NCBI GenBank assembly: GCA_910585725.1
Contig: CAJUFA010000028.1
Location: 1 to 42,957, forward strand
Length of the DNA: 42,957 nucleotides
From: an uncultured Dorea sp.
GTDB taxonomy: Bacteria; Bacillota; Clostridia; Lachnospirales; Lachnospiraceae
Direction: 5' to 3'
Shown here one piece after another: positions 7,494 through 16,122 of this stretch. Made by a program: the position numbers and the translations under genes. The notes under the pieces were generated by a model. That model saw only the letters and a program-made list of their open reading frames with translations, did no database searches and had not been told where the DNA came from. How positions within the stretch are numbered: position 1 is the stretch's first letter; every line of letters starts with the position of its first letter.

Positions 7494-7527
7494 AAAAAGC
7501 TCTGAAACATATTTGCCTCAGAGCTTT
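7494..7527 (-). terminator. Terminator of the nucleoside operon
   Basis: AAAGCTCTGA (7496-7505) and TCAGAGCTTT (7518-7527) pair perfectly. On the minus strand the stem is followed by TTTTTATAAT. It lies about 100 nt beyond the cytidine deaminase stop. Confidence 0.75.
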
Positions 7528-7629
7528 CATATCACAATTTATTGCAATGATAGTTCCTTATCGCCAATATCCGGTTCCGCAGGGACATCAACGTAACCTT
7601 ATAGATATATTGATTGTCCTAAGAACCAA

Positions 7630-8046
7630 TTATTTATCAAGATTATCCGGACCAAAACCAAGGGGAAGCAACTCTTCCAACGTGTACTCTACCTGCTTGT
7701 CCTCTCCGTTTGCCAAAACAATCTTGAATGTCTTTGGATTACAGAATTCCATCATTACCTGACGACAGACGCCGCACGGAGCACACAGCGTATTCCCATC
7801 TGTTCCTTCCATTCCTCCTACAACGGCAATCTTGGTAAATTCTCTTTCTCCTTCATACACGGCCCTGAAAAATGCTGTTCTCTCCGCACAGTTTGTCGGC
7901 CCATATGCGGCGTTTTCAATATTGCATCCATGATATATTTTTCCGCTTTTTGTTACAAGCGCCGCTCCCACGCTATGGTGTGAATAGGGTACATACGCGC
8001 GTTCCCTGGCTTTTTTTGCTTCTAAAATTAATTCTGCGTTCGTCAT
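7630..8046 (-). CDS. cdd: Cytidine deaminase
   Basis: Hydrolyses cytidine and deoxycytidine to uridine and deoxyuridine in pyrimidine salvage. The 138 residues fit the homotetrameric class. Zinc-site motifs are complete: Cys53-Ala-Glu55 (ligand and proton-shuttle Glu) and PCGVCRQ with Cys91 and Cys94. It is the last gene of the operon; its product would feed the uridine phosphorylase at the operon's other end. A terminator follows. The gap to deoC is 21 nt. Confidence 0.95.
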   Translation of the reverse strand: MTNAELILEAKKARERAYVPYSHHSVGAALVTKSGKIYHGCNIENAAYGPTNCAERTAFFRAVYEGEREFTKIAVVGGMEGTDGNTLCAPCGVCRQVMMEFCNPKTFKIVLANGEDKQVEYTLEELLPLGFGPDNLDK

Positions 8047-8067
8047 CTCCTAATCCTCCTGATAAAT

Positions 8068-8736
8068 CTAATAACCAAATCCATCGTCAGTATTCTTTAT
8101 TATTTTAATTAACCTGCTCGTTCCAAGCCTTTCTACTCCAAGGCTTATAAATTTCTTTGCATCGTCGAGCGTAGCGATTCCACCTGCCGCCTTTACTTTC
8201 ACATCTTTGCCAATATGAGATTTCATAAGTTCCACATCGGCAAATGTCGCTCCTGATGTGGAAAATCCTGTAGAAGTTTTAATGTATTCGGCTCCTGCGG
8301 CTGTAACGATCTCGCACATTTTGATTTTTTCTTCTTCTGTAAGGAGACATGTCTCAATAATGACTTTTAAGATTTTTCCGTCACACGCTTCATGAACCTG
8401 ACGAATCTCGTCTTCTACTTCCTGATATCTTTTATCTTTTAAGAAACCAATATTAATGACCATATCGATCTCCATGGCGCCGTTTTCAACCGCGTCTTTT
8501 GCTTCAAAAACTTTTACCGCCGTTGTACTGTATCCGTTAGGAAATCCGATTACTGTACAGATTGGTAATTTCCCGTCTACATATTCTGACGCTTGTTTTA
8601 CATATGACGCCGGAATACATGCAGACGCCGTTTTGTATTCCATTCCCTCGTCCAATATCCGGCGAATATCTTCCCATGTAGCCGTCTGTCCAAGCAATGT
8701 ATGATCCAGACGCTTTAAAATCTCCTTCTTATCCAT
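8068..8736 (-). CDS. deoC: Deoxyribose-phosphate aldolase
   Basis: Splits 2-deoxyribose-5-phosphate into acetaldehyde and glyceraldehyde-3-phosphate, the last step of deoxynucleoside breakdown. The class I aldolase residues are visible: Lys153 in YIKTSTGF forms the Schiff base, Lys182 in VKAAGG is the second lysine, and Asp91 (MEIDMV) completes the active site. At 222 residues it is complete, as for other Gram-positive DeoC. It lies between deoB, which supplies its substrate, and cdd. Confidence 0.96.
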   Translation of the reverse strand: MDKKEILKRLDHTLLGQTATWEDIRRILDEGMEYKTASACIPASYVKQASEYVDGKLPICTVIGFPNGYSTTAVKVFEAKDAVENGAMEIDMVINIGFLKDKRYQEVEDEIRQVHEACDGKILKVIIETCLLTEEEKIKMCEIVTAAGAEYIKTSTGFSTSGATFADVELMKSHIGKDVKVKAAGGIATLDDAKKFISLGVERLGTSRLIKIIKNTDDGFGY

Positions 8737-8756
8737 CGTTTAACTCCTCCTTTTAT

Positions 8757-9953
8757 TTATACCAACTGGTCAAGAAGAGAACTTCCTATTGTATTCTCCG
8801 GCATTTCTACCCCGAAGTTGTCTGCAATCGTAGCTCCAATCACAGCAAATGTCTGAGCCTCTTCTAATTTACCATTATCTCTCATAGCGGGAGAATATGC
8901 AAGGAAAGGAACTTTTTCTCTCGTATGATCTGTTCCCGTATGAGTAGGATCATTTCCATGATCGGCCGTTATAATCAATAAGTCGTCTTCTTTTAGCAGA
9001 CTCAGCAATTCTCCAAGCTTTTCGTCAAACTTCTCCAGTTCATTCGCATACCCCTGTACATTACGCCTATGTCCCCACAATGCGTCGAAATCCACCAGGT
9101 TCACAAAGCAGAGCCCCTCAAAATCCCTTTTTGCAATTTCAATTGTCTGCTCCATCCCATGTACGGAACTTTTTGATTTATTTGATTCTGTAATTCCTTC
9201 TCCATCAAAAATATCGAAAATCTTCCCTACAGAAATAACATCAAATCCGGCGTCTTTTAACGCATTAAGCGCCGTTCTTCCGTATGGTTTCAATGCATAG
9301 TCATGACGGTTGCTTGTTCTCTTAAACTCGCCTTTTCTCTTGCCGACATAAGGTCTGGCAATGACACGTCCGACTTTCCATTCATCTTTCAAAGTGATTT
9401 CTCTTGCGATTTCACAGCAACGATACAGTTCTTCAAGCCCAAAAGTCTCCTCATTCCCACAGATCTGAAGTACAGAATCCGCAGATGTGTAGACAATCAT
9501 ATGTCCCGTAGCAATTTCTTCTTCTGCAAGCTCATCTAGAATTTCTGTTCCGCTGGCGCTTTTATTTCCAATAATTACGCGGCCTGTTCTTTCTGACAGC
9601 TCCTTCAACAGTTCTTCTGGAAATCCCGTTTCTGTAAATGTACGGAACGGCTTTGTAATATGGAGTCCCATCATCTCCCAGTGGCCTGTCATGGTATCTT
9701 TTCCGGTACTTGCCTCATTTAATTTCGTATAATATCCCATGGGTTGGGAAACCGGCGCCACCTGCTTTAATTTATGCAAATTCGCTATTCCAAGATTCTG
9801 AAGATTTGGAATTTTAAATTCCCCGACATTCTGAGAAATATGCCCCAGCGTATCTGTATTGGCATCTCCATAATCCGACGCGTCGTTTAATGCGCCTACG
9901 CCCAGGGAATCTACTACGATAATAAAAATTCTGTTGTATTTTTGTTTGCCCAT
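8757..9953 (-). CDS. deoB: Phosphopentomutase
   Basis: Interconverts (deoxy)ribose-1-phosphate and (deoxy)ribose-5-phosphate, linking the phosphorylase to DeoC. The 398 residues match the bacterial alkaline-phosphatase-superfamily enzyme. Asp15 in VVDSLGVG is a metal ligand, Thr87 in TGKDTMTGHWE is the phosphorylated residue, and DHGNDPT and GTDHTRE carry further metal ligands. It needs Mn2+ in studied homologues. It is third in the operon, 15 nt after the transporter gene. Confidence 0.96.
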   Translation of the reverse strand: MGKQKYNRIFIIVVDSLGVGALNDASDYGDANTDTLGHISQNVGEFKIPNLQNLGIANLHKLKQVAPVSQPMGYYTKLNEASTGKDTMTGHWEMMGLHITKPFRTFTETGFPEELLKELSERTGRVIIGNKSASGTEILDELAEEEIATGHMIVYTSADSVLQICGNEETFGLEELYRCCEIAREITLKDEWKVGRVIARPYVGKRKGEFKRTSNRHDYALKPYGRTALNALKDAGFDVISVGKIFDIFDGEGITESNKSKSSVHGMEQTIEIAKRDFEGLCFVNLVDFDALWGHRRNVQGYANELEKFDEKLGELLSLLKEDDLLIITADHGNDPTHTGTDHTREKVPFLAYSPAMRDNGKLEEAQTFAVIGATIADNFGVEMPENTIGSSLLDQLV

Positions 9954-9968
9954 GCTATTTGCCCCTCC

Positions 9969-11165
9969 TTAGAACAACGCGACAATACCGCAGATCATTG
10001 CGCTCAGGATGCTCACCAACATTCCGCCAAGCATCGCTCTTAATACTAATCTTGAAAGCGTTCCTCTTTTCTCGGGACATAGAACCCCGATACCTCCTAC
10101 ACAGATACCCATACTTGATACATTTGCAAAACCTGCGATAGAGATAGACGCAATCATTGCAAATCTTGGATCTAAGCTTTCAATAAACGTCCCTAAATTG
10201 CCAAATGCGACGAATTCGTTTAACGCTAATTTCTGTCCCAATAACATGCCTTCCTGCAGAATATTCTCAGCATCAAGTCCCATAAGGAATCCAAACGGCG
10301 CAAATACATAAGAGAATATCGTTTCGAGATCCAGACGAACAACTCCTAAAATAAGGTTGATAAGCGCAACAAGGCCAAGTACGGCAATCAATGACGATGC
10401 AATTCCGATAATCATCGACATACCTGTAGAAGCTCCGCCCACTACAGCGTCAATGACATTCGAGTTCGAGCCTTTGTTATCCATCTTCACATCATCAATG
10501 GATAATGCCTCCTGTGTCTCTGGCAAAATCATTTTCGCTACCAGGATACTTCCAACCGGTACAAGTACGCTTGCAATCAAGAGATATTCCATAGGAATAC
10601 CGCAGGCAGCATAGCCTGCCAGGATAGACACCTCCATGCTCCCCATGCCCGAAACAAGAATTACCATGATTTCACTATCTGTCATTTTACCGATATATTT
10701 GCTCACCAACACAGGACTGCTTGTCTGTCCAAGAAACATATTGGCAACAGCCACAAAACTTTCTACCGCCGTAGTCCCCATCAACCTTCCAACCGCTTTA
10801 CCAAGCCATTTTACAACAAATCCAAGCGCCCCTACATAGTATAACAATTCAACTAACGCGGAAACAAATACAACGCCGCCTAATGACTGAACAAAGAACA
10901 CACTCATCTTAGAGCTGTCTGCAAGATCGCCGAATACGAACGACAAACCGTCTCTGCCGCATCCGACAACTGCTGTAACGCCGTCTGATAAAACTGAAAC
11001 TACTTTCCGTCTCAGTGGTATTTTAATAATGATAATGGCAAGAATAAACTGAACAATAACTGCTTTTAAAACGATCTTCCAGTTAATGGCTTTGCGGTTC
11101 CACGATAACAGCCAGAGAAGACCTAAAACTACTGCAATACCGAGTAAACTTAATATGAGCCGCAT
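9969..11165 (-). CDS. nupC: NupC-type concentrative nucleoside transporter
   Basis: Inner-membrane symporter of the CNT family, importing nucleosides with H+ or Na+. The 398 residues hold about ten hydrophobic segments in the usual order: N-terminal short helices, gate domain, and C-terminal repeats. Family blocks include MFLGQTSSPVLV, VSGMGSMEVSILAGYA and KLALNEFVAFGNL (each near a substrate-binding re-entrant loop), with GFANVSSMGICVGG near the end. Placement between the uridine phosphorylase and phosphopentomutase genes supports uptake of nucleosides for catabolism. Confidence 0.93.
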   Translation of the reverse strand: MRLILSLLGIAVVLGLLWLLSWNRKAINWKIVLKAVIVQFILAIIIIKIPLRRKVVSVLSDGVTAVVGCGRDGLSFVFGDLADSSKMSVFFVQSLGGVVFVSALVELLYYVGALGFVVKWLGKAVGRLMGTTAVESFVAVANMFLGQTSSPVLVSKYIGKMTDSEIMVILVSGMGSMEVSILAGYAACGIPMEYLLIASVLVPVGSILVAKMILPETQEALSIDDVKMDNKGSNSNVIDAVVGGASTGMSMIIGIASSLIAVLGLVALINLILGVVRLDLETIFSYVFAPFGFLMGLDAENILQEGMLLGQKLALNEFVAFGNLGTFIESLDPRFAMIASISIAGFANVSSMGICVGGIGVLCPEKRGTLSRLVLRAMLGGMLVSILSAMICGIVALF

Positions 11166-11186
11166 ATCGCTTTTTCCTCCTATGTA

Positions 11187-11966
11187 TTATTTCCCTTTAT
11201 CCTCTTTTATTAAGTTTCTGATACCTTCCACTGCAACTTTAATCGCAATCTCCGTATCATGGACAATCGGGTTATCCATACCTAACGCATTTCTTTCCTG
11301 ATTGCCAACTACCAGAAAATTAGAACCGCAGCGTACTCTCAAATGACCTGCCGCGATAAATAACGCGGCTGATTCCATCTCAGACGCCTTACATCCCATC
11401 CGTTTCCAAGCTTCCCATTTGTTTAAAAGTTCATAGCTTACAGGCATTCTTTCCGGTTCATGTTGTCCATAAAATGCATCCTTACATTGAACAACGCCTG
11501 TATGGAAGGGTACATCTAAATCTTTGCATGCCTTCACCAGCGCATTAGCAACTTCAAAATCAGCGACTGCCGGATATTCAATCGGCGCATATTCACGGCT
11601 TGTACCCTCCATTCTGACCGCGCCTGTCGAAACTACGACGTCTCCGCCTTTCACTTCAAGATCAATACCTCCACATGTCCCCACGCGGATAAATGTATCC
11701 GCACCGCAAAGTACTAATTCTTCCAATGCGATAGACGCGGATGGGCCGCCGATACCGGTAGACGTAACGCTTACTTTCTCTCCGTCTAGATATCCCGTAT
11801 AAGTGATATACTCCCTGCTGTCGGCTACTAACTGTGCATTTTCAAAATGCTTTGCGATTTTAGCGCACCTTTTTGGATCACCTGGTAAAATCACATATCT
11901 CCCCACATCACCGGGCCTGATCTGTAAATGATACTGTAATCCCACTTCTCCTGAATAATTTTGCAT
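11187..11966 (-). CDS. udp: Uridine phosphorylase
   Basis: Cleaves uridine (and often deoxyuridine) with phosphate to uracil and (deoxy)ribose-1-phosphate. NP-1 family motifs: ILPGDPKRC near the start, VSVTSTGIGGPSASI, IRVGTCGG and the CKASEMESAALF block, where the Glu-Met-Glu triad binds the ribose. I chose the ATG at 11966 (MQNYSGEVG) because AAGGAGG lies 8 nt upstream. An ATG 12 codons earlier lacks such a site. That gives 259 residues, normal for the family. It is the first gene of the salvage operon. Confidence 0.92.
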   Translation of the reverse strand: MQNYSGEVGLQYHLQIRPGDVGRYVILPGDPKRCAKIAKHFENAQLVADSREYITYTGYLDGEKVSVTSTGIGGPSASIALEELVLCGADTFIRVGTCGGIDLEVKGGDVVVSTGAVRMEGTSREYAPIEYPAVADFEVANALVKACKDLDVPFHTGVVQCKDAFYGQHEPERMPVSYELLNKWEAWKRMGCKASEMESAALFIAAGHLRVRCGSNFLVVGNQERNALGMDNPIVHDTEIAIKVAVEGIRNLIKEDKGK

Positions 11967-11999
11967 GACTGCTCCTCCTTGTACATATAATTTTTTATG

Positions 12000-12026
12000 C
12001 AAAGCAATGTATAACTAATTGCTTTG
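12000..12026. promoter_or_regulatory. 9-bp perfect dyad in the nucleoside operon leader/promoter
   Basis: CAAAGCAAT (12000-12008) and ATTGCTTTG (12018-12026) flank a 9-bp spacer containing a TATAC element on the minus strand. It is 34 bp before the udp start. It could be the operator of the adjacent Crp/Fnr-type regulator or a leader hairpin. No consensus -35 was found, which fits an activator-dependent promoter. Confidence 0.45.
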
Positions 12027-12051
12027 TTATTAGGGGAATAAATGTATGTAT

Positions 12052-12074
12052 CTATCTTTGACCGTATAAGATAG
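12052..12074. promoter_or_regulatory. Second dyad upstream of the nucleoside operon
   Basis: CTATCTT (12052-12058) and AAGATAG (12068-12074) flank a 9-bp spacer, right after the stop of the Crp/Fnr-type gene. No T run follows, so it is a poor terminator; an activator site is the alternative. Confidence 0.35.
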
Positions 12075-12078
12075 GTTT

Positions 12079-12810
12079 CTAATCGTCTTCCGAAAGAATT
12101 TGCGATAAATTTTCTTTCATTCGGGCATACTGATCTTTATGAATCAAAATCCGGTTTCCCTGTTTTGTAATAAATCCATCCTTTTCAAGTTTTTGTATGG
12201 ATCTGGTAATTGTCTTCACGCTCAGTCCTGAATAATCAGACAATTCCTGTCTGTCATTATCCAGTCTTAATACTCCGTTAACTGCAAATTTTTTATACCT
12301 GTTGGTAAACAACATAACCAGTCTGTCCGACCCCTGTAAAAATAAAAAAGCCCTGATACTACGCGCCTGCTCTAAAAGATATTCTCCCATTAACTTCGAT
12401 TCATGCCTTAATGCAAGAATATCTGTTTTCATCCACTTGGCAAACTGCGCCTTTGGAATCTTTAATACGGTACAGTCTGTCACCGTCTGCATGGACGTCT
12501 GGTATTTATCCAACTCCATAATTACTTCCATGCCTCCATAGGCATATACATTTGTAAACAGAATAAAATCAAATTTGATACCGTAAATCCTGTAATCCGT
12601 TGCTTTAATAAGTCCATCGCCAATAAAATAAATAGCCTCTACCGGAGTTCCCTCCCTGATAAATATTCTCCCTTTTTCCATCTTTTCAATTGAAAAACTG
12701 TCCAGAAGCCAAAGCGGTGCGTTTTTAAAATAAGCACAAAACTGCTCGCGTCTCTTTTTGTCAATTTTTTTTAAAAACGGTAATACTCTGTCTAAATGAT
12801 TGTCGCCCAT
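12079..12810 (-). CDS. Crp/Fnr family transcriptional regulator
   Basis: A 243-residue regulator with an N-terminal cyclic-nucleotide-binding-like beta-roll (about 35-150) and a C-terminal winged helix with RQELSDYSGLSVKTITRSI as the DNA-contacting helix-turn-helix. The arginine/serine phosphate cassette of true cAMP receptors is not evident, and the N-terminal cysteine cluster of FNR is absent, so the signal is unknown. It lies directly upstream of the nucleoside operon in the same orientation, with dyads in the 113-nt gap, and is therefore the best candidate for controlling it (inference). The ribosome site GAGGAAAAG precedes the ATG. Confidence 0.82.
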   Translation of the reverse strand: MGDNHLDRVLPFLKKIDKKRREQFCAYFKNAPLWLLDSFSIEKMEKGRIFIREGTPVEAIYFIGDGLIKATDYRIYGIKFDFILFTNVYAYGGMEVIMELDKYQTSMQTVTDCTVLKIPKAQFAKWMKTDILALRHESKLMGEYLLEQARSIRAFLFLQGSDRLVMLFTNRYKKFAVNGVLRLDNDRQELSDYSGLSVKTITRSIQKLEKDGFITKQGNRILIHKDQYARMKENLSQILSEDD

Positions 12811-13091
12811 ATTCTTTTCCTCGCATTTCCTTATGCTTTGTACTATTCACATTGCGGCATGACTACTTGTTGAATTACCTTTATTGTATGTTATAAGTGA
12901 ATTCTAAACCATGTCTTTATCTATTGAAAGGACAGATGTCCCTTTTGCATACTTTTTCTTCATTTGTTATACTTTCAATATCAAAATATATTCCGATAAA
13001 AAAAGACGTTGACGATTCATTCTATTATCAGCGACATTCTATACTTATTAACTTTTCTTTAAATGTCTTAATAAAGATATCAGGAATAACG
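12811..13091. other. Gene-free AT-rich stretch upstream of the Crp/Fnr gene
   Basis: No convincing gene. Contains the dyad GGACA-GA-TGTCC (12930-12941), which may be an operator for the Crp/Fnr-type gene, and on the minus strand a TACAAT hexamer near 12880 that could be its -10 box. A 90-codon open frame on the plus strand (12897-13169) lacks a ribosome site and family resemblance. Confidence 0.3.
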
Positions 13092-13340
13092 TTAACGAGT
13101 GCATTCCCTGAGAATACGGATTTTCTTACAAAGGATGTAACTGTCTTTTACAAACCTAAGACGGAATAAGTCCCCAATCAATTTAGAATCTTTTGCATCA
13201 TATATATTTCGTAGGCACAAATACTCTACTCCGCGTTTTATAAATCGTTCTTCCCTTGCCGGGCACTCTTCAATCTGTCTTTCTAAAAATCCGATATTCC
13301 TTTTTTCTTCCTGAAAACAACTAACTGCTACCATTGTCAT
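13092..13340 (-). CDS. Small hypothetical protein next to the recombinase remnant
   Basis: An 82-residue charged frame starting 13 nt after the recombinase stop, with GGGTGA just before its ATG. The N-terminus (KRNIGFLERQIEEC) resembles the style of recombinase-associated proteins, but I do not recognise the family. No signal peptide or membrane segment is visible. It could be a cotranscribed accessory gene of the old mobile element, a degraded second recombinase, or chance. Confidence 0.35.
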   Translation of the reverse strand: MTMVAVSCFQEEKRNIGFLERQIEECPAREERFIKRGVEYLCLRNIYDAKDSKLIGDLFRLRFVKDSYILCKKIRILRECTR

Positions 13341-13353
13341 ATTTCACCCACTT

Positions 13354-14240
13354 CTATAACAATTTATCTGCCATATACAATGCTGCATTTTGACGGAAAA
13401 GTTCCTCGCTTGTCTCAACCAGTTCTTCATTGCTAATATTCAGGTAATTAATGGTCGTCTGCAGATTCCTATGCCCTAATGCCTGGCTGATCAATTCCTG
13501 GCTCCACCTGTTCTTCCGGCGTTCGTTTGCAAAATAACGTCTGAGCATATGGGAGGTAACTTCAATCTGCGTCTTCTCTTGTAACCTGCGGAGCATGGTG
13601 TAGAACGACACATTGTCGTATCCATAAACAACAAATTAAAATCTCCATGTCCAAGTAGGTAAACTGCATGTTCTTATCGCTAATGGAGTGTGCCATAAAG
13701 CTGCAAAAGTTGCAAGGATAAACAAGCTGCTACGCAGTCCTTGCAACTCCAGCATCTTTATGTATGAGTATAGACAAGCGATTAAGAACTATTATGCTAT
13801 CGCCTTTACGTATCTGATGTTTTGTGCTTTAATAATCTGCATTTAAAGAAAATAATTTGTTGCGATCGTGTTTTTTTGGCTACCGTAAAAAGTTGCTCTA
13901 CAGCATGGCATTGACCGCATCTTCTGTCAATGCCCGCCCGGCATTCTTTCCGGACAATGTGATGAATAAATATTCCGACTCTTTTAACAAATTTCTGTAT
14001 TTGGCATAGTAAAAGAGCAGAATATCAAACGTATCTTTACTGACCTTTGCCCACCGGTCCTCCTCATACTTTGCGCGCACCTCGTTTTCATTGTCCGTTT
14101 TTGGTTCCACTCGTATCCGGCATCCCTGATAATCAATATCCTCAACATAGCGCACTCCTAATAGTTCCCCAATTCGAAAACCTGTCTCTGCTAGCAAAAG
14201 AAGCAATAGCTGATCCCTTCTATTGCCACTCCCCGTACAT
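13354..14240 (-). pseudogene. Tyrosine recombinase/integrase, N-truncated and split by an insertion
   Basis: Two segments of one phage-integrase-type recombinase. The upstream part (about 14240 to 13902) reads CTGSGNRRDQL, then ETGFRIGELLGV with the first catalytic Arg, and ends DAVNAML. The downstream part (13598 to 13354) resumes with RRLQEKTQIEV, then HMLRRY (box II; the usual last His is Arg), LGHRNLQTT and the nucleophile Tyr in INYL. Removing 310 bp, the insert plus one copy of its 7-bp flank, restores one frame. The N-terminal core-binding half (about 150-170 residues) is missing: similarity stops where the terminator of the AAA-ATPase gene begins. It should be inactive. Confidence 0.8.
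13599..13901. mobile_element. MITE-like palindromic insertion in the recombinase gene
   Basis: A non-coding insert of about 303 bp flanked by the 7-bp direct repeat AGCATGG (13592-13598 and 13902-13908), read as a target-site duplication. Ends are imperfect inverted repeats: GTAGAACGAC at the left, and GTAGAGCAAC when the right end is read inverted (8 of 10). The interior is one long imperfect palindrome. Matching arms include CAACAAATTA near 13630 and TAATTTGTTG near 13852, GTTCTTATCGCT and AGCGATTAAGAAC, and the perfect pair GTTGCAAGGA/TCCTTGCAAC around 13709-13747. No transposase is inside, so it would have needed one encoded elsewhere. The family was not recognised. Confidence 0.75.
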
Positions 14241-14248
14241 GACGGCAT

Positions 14249-14282
14249 GAAAAAAGCCCTGAAACATACTCGCTTCAAGGCT
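14249..14282 (-). terminator. Terminator of the AAA-ATPase/nuclease gene
   Basis: Read on the minus strand, AGCCTTGAA pairs with TTTCAGGGCT (one G-U), followed by TTTTTT. It sits exactly at the border with the truncated recombinase. Confidence 0.75.
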
Positions 14283-14301
14283 CTTATTTTTATTTGATTT
14301 A

Positions 14302-16014
14302 TTATTTTTGTGCCAACATGACCCTGCACCGCTTTTTATAACATGCAATCCCGTATTTCAGGATGTTCTCTACCCCGTCATCTTCAAGATCATCTTCATA
14401 TCTGGTATACTCGATCTGTTTTAATGCTTCTTTGCAGGCGGCATCCATATCTCCGTCATGTGCATATTTCACTTCTATGATAATCCCCATATCTCCCGTA
14501 TCCGGTTCCGCAAGGATATCCGCGTAGCCTTCCCCCATTTCCCGGTTGGAAGAAATCCCCCACTGAGCCTTCACACCTAAAATTCCAAGCAGGACACCGT
14601 GATAAAAACTTTCTTTCATGTTTGTTCTTACAGCCGTATCCCGGATACTGATGGTTCTTCTTAAATATTCCGTGAAAATTTTCTCTACATTTTCTGCATC
14701 TTTATTCTGCAGGGCATCACAAAAACGGTTCAGCGTATCCCCGTCTTCCCGGACATTTTCTTTAAAAAATTCCATGATCTGCGTCATGTAAATATCCCGG
14801 ATCTCCAGGTTAGGGATTGCCAGTTTCATCTGCCTTCCCTCTGTCTTTCCCCGCCGGGTCAGATAACCGGTGGTAAAAAGCAGGCTCCAGATATTATCTA
14901 TCGTCTGGTAAATCTCTGGATATGTGAGTTCCTGATGAATCTCCTTCATAATGACCTCACCCGCTACCAGGCGCTCAATCTCCCGTTTGGTCGCAGCATT
15001 TGCCGATTCCTGAATAAACCTCTTCACCGCATCATTGCTGCTAGTATTGATCCAGTAGTTTTCCGGCTGCACATGCGGTTCGCTTCTGATCCTGTCACAA
15101 TGATTCAGCACATCCCACGGACAGTACACTTCCTCATTTCCAAACTGATATCCATCATACCATCTTTTTACTTCCTCATAATGATCCGTTACATCATAAT
15201 ACTCCAGAAGCTCTCTCACTTCTTTGTCTGTAAAACCAAAGTATTCATCAAAACGCTCATCTGCAATCGTCAATACCTTCAGATTATTTAACCCGGTAAA
15301 GATGCTCTCCTTTGAAATCTGAAGGCATCCTGTCAACACCGCTAATTTCAGGCTGTTGTTTGTCTTCAGTGCCTCTCCAAGAAGACTTCGGATCAAGGAA
15401 ATCATCTGATCATAGTATCCATTCGCATGAGCTTTTGCCAATGGAACGTCATATTCGTCAATCAATAGGACAACTTTTGTACCATGATGCTTTTCTAACA
15501 TCTCTGACAATATTCTCAGGCTGTCACAAAATATAGATTCGTCCATATTGCTATCCAAAAGGCTCTGATATTCCATTTTGTCACTATCACTCAACGCATC
15601 ACTTTCCAAAAGATACTGAACTTTTGACGCTGTCCGTCTCACGGCCCGGACTCCCATCCGAAAGGCCATTTCAAAATTGAGCGCATCAATCCCTTTCAGA
15701 GAAACTGAAATAGCCGGATATTTCCCCATATATTCCTCACAGAGCGCTGTTTCTTTTGAAATTTCCAGTCCGTCAAAAATACTCTTATCTCCATTCAGTG
15801 AGAAAAAGTGTTCCAGCATGCTCATATTAAGCGTTTTCCCAAATCTCCGTGGGCGAGTAAATAAGTTCACTGCTCCCCAGTTATGAAGTAATTCGACAAT
15901 AAGCCCTGTCTTATCGATATAGTAAAAATCCTCTTTCCTTATTTCTTCAAAATTCTCAATTCCAATCGGAAGTTTCTTCTTTCGCATCTCCATCTCTTTC
16001 CACGCCCCTTCCAT
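14302..16014 (-). CDS. AAA-ATPase-like protein with C-terminal PD-(D/E)XK nuclease domain (PF09820/DUF1703)
   Basis: A 570-residue protein of a family often present in many copies in gut Bacteroidales and Clostridia. The N-terminal AAA-like domain has IGIENFEEIRKEDFYYIDKT, the phosphate-binding RPRRFGKT (54-61) and the Walker B strand VVLLIDEYD (181-189). The C-terminal DUF1703 domain has a PD-(D/E)XK-like core: YADI, then the ExK strand IIIEVKY (about 505-525). Function is unproven; links to mobile elements or defence are guesses. The start is uncertain: ATG at 16014, or one of two ATGs 8 and 10 codons in. A TATAAT lies about 60 nt upstream on the minus strand. The gene with its terminator abuts a truncated recombinase, suggesting it arrived by insertion. 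Confidence 0.85.
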   Translation of the reverse strand: MEGAWKEMEMRKKKLPIGIENFEEIRKEDFYYIDKTGLIVELLHNWGAVNLFTRPRRFGKTLNMSMLEHFFSLNGDKSIFDGLEISKETALCEEYMGKYPAISVSLKGIDALNFEMAFRMGVRAVRRTASKVQYLLESDALSDSDKMEYQSLLDSNMDESIFCDSLRILSEMLEKHHGTKVVLLIDEYDVPLAKAHANGYYDQMISLIRSLLGEALKTNNSLKLAVLTGCLQISKESIFTGLNNLKVLTIADERFDEYFGFTDKEVRELLEYYDVTDHYEEVKRWYDGYQFGNEEVYCPWDVLNHCDRIRSEPHVQPENYWINTSSNDAVKRFIQESANAATKREIERLVAGEVIMKEIHQELTYPEIYQTIDNIWSLLFTTGYLTRRGKTEGRQMKLAIPNLEIRDIYMTQIMEFFKENVREDGDTLNRFCDALQNKDAENVEKIFTEYLRRTISIRDTAVRTNMKESFYHGVLLGILGVKAQWGISSNREMGEGYADILAEPDTGDMGIIIEVKYAHDGDMDAACKEALKQIEYTRYEDDLEDDGVENILKYGIACYKKRCRVMLAQK

Positions 16015-16122
16015 TATTCTTAAGCCATTGCCTGCCTTAGATTATTAATTACATTATAACAATTAAGTAACGGCATTTCCATAGAAACCCGCCGGTTCTT
16101 ATCCGTTTCCATTTTCCAACTG

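Noticed and set aside
12897..13169. Plus-strand open frame of 90 codons
   Set aside because: No ribosome site, AT-driven composition, overlaps the small frame next to the recombinase, no family resemblance.
13599..13901. Group II intron or IS200/IS605-type element in the recombinase
   Set aside because: Too short, no reverse transcriptase or TnpA, and a target-site duplication is present, which neither class makes.
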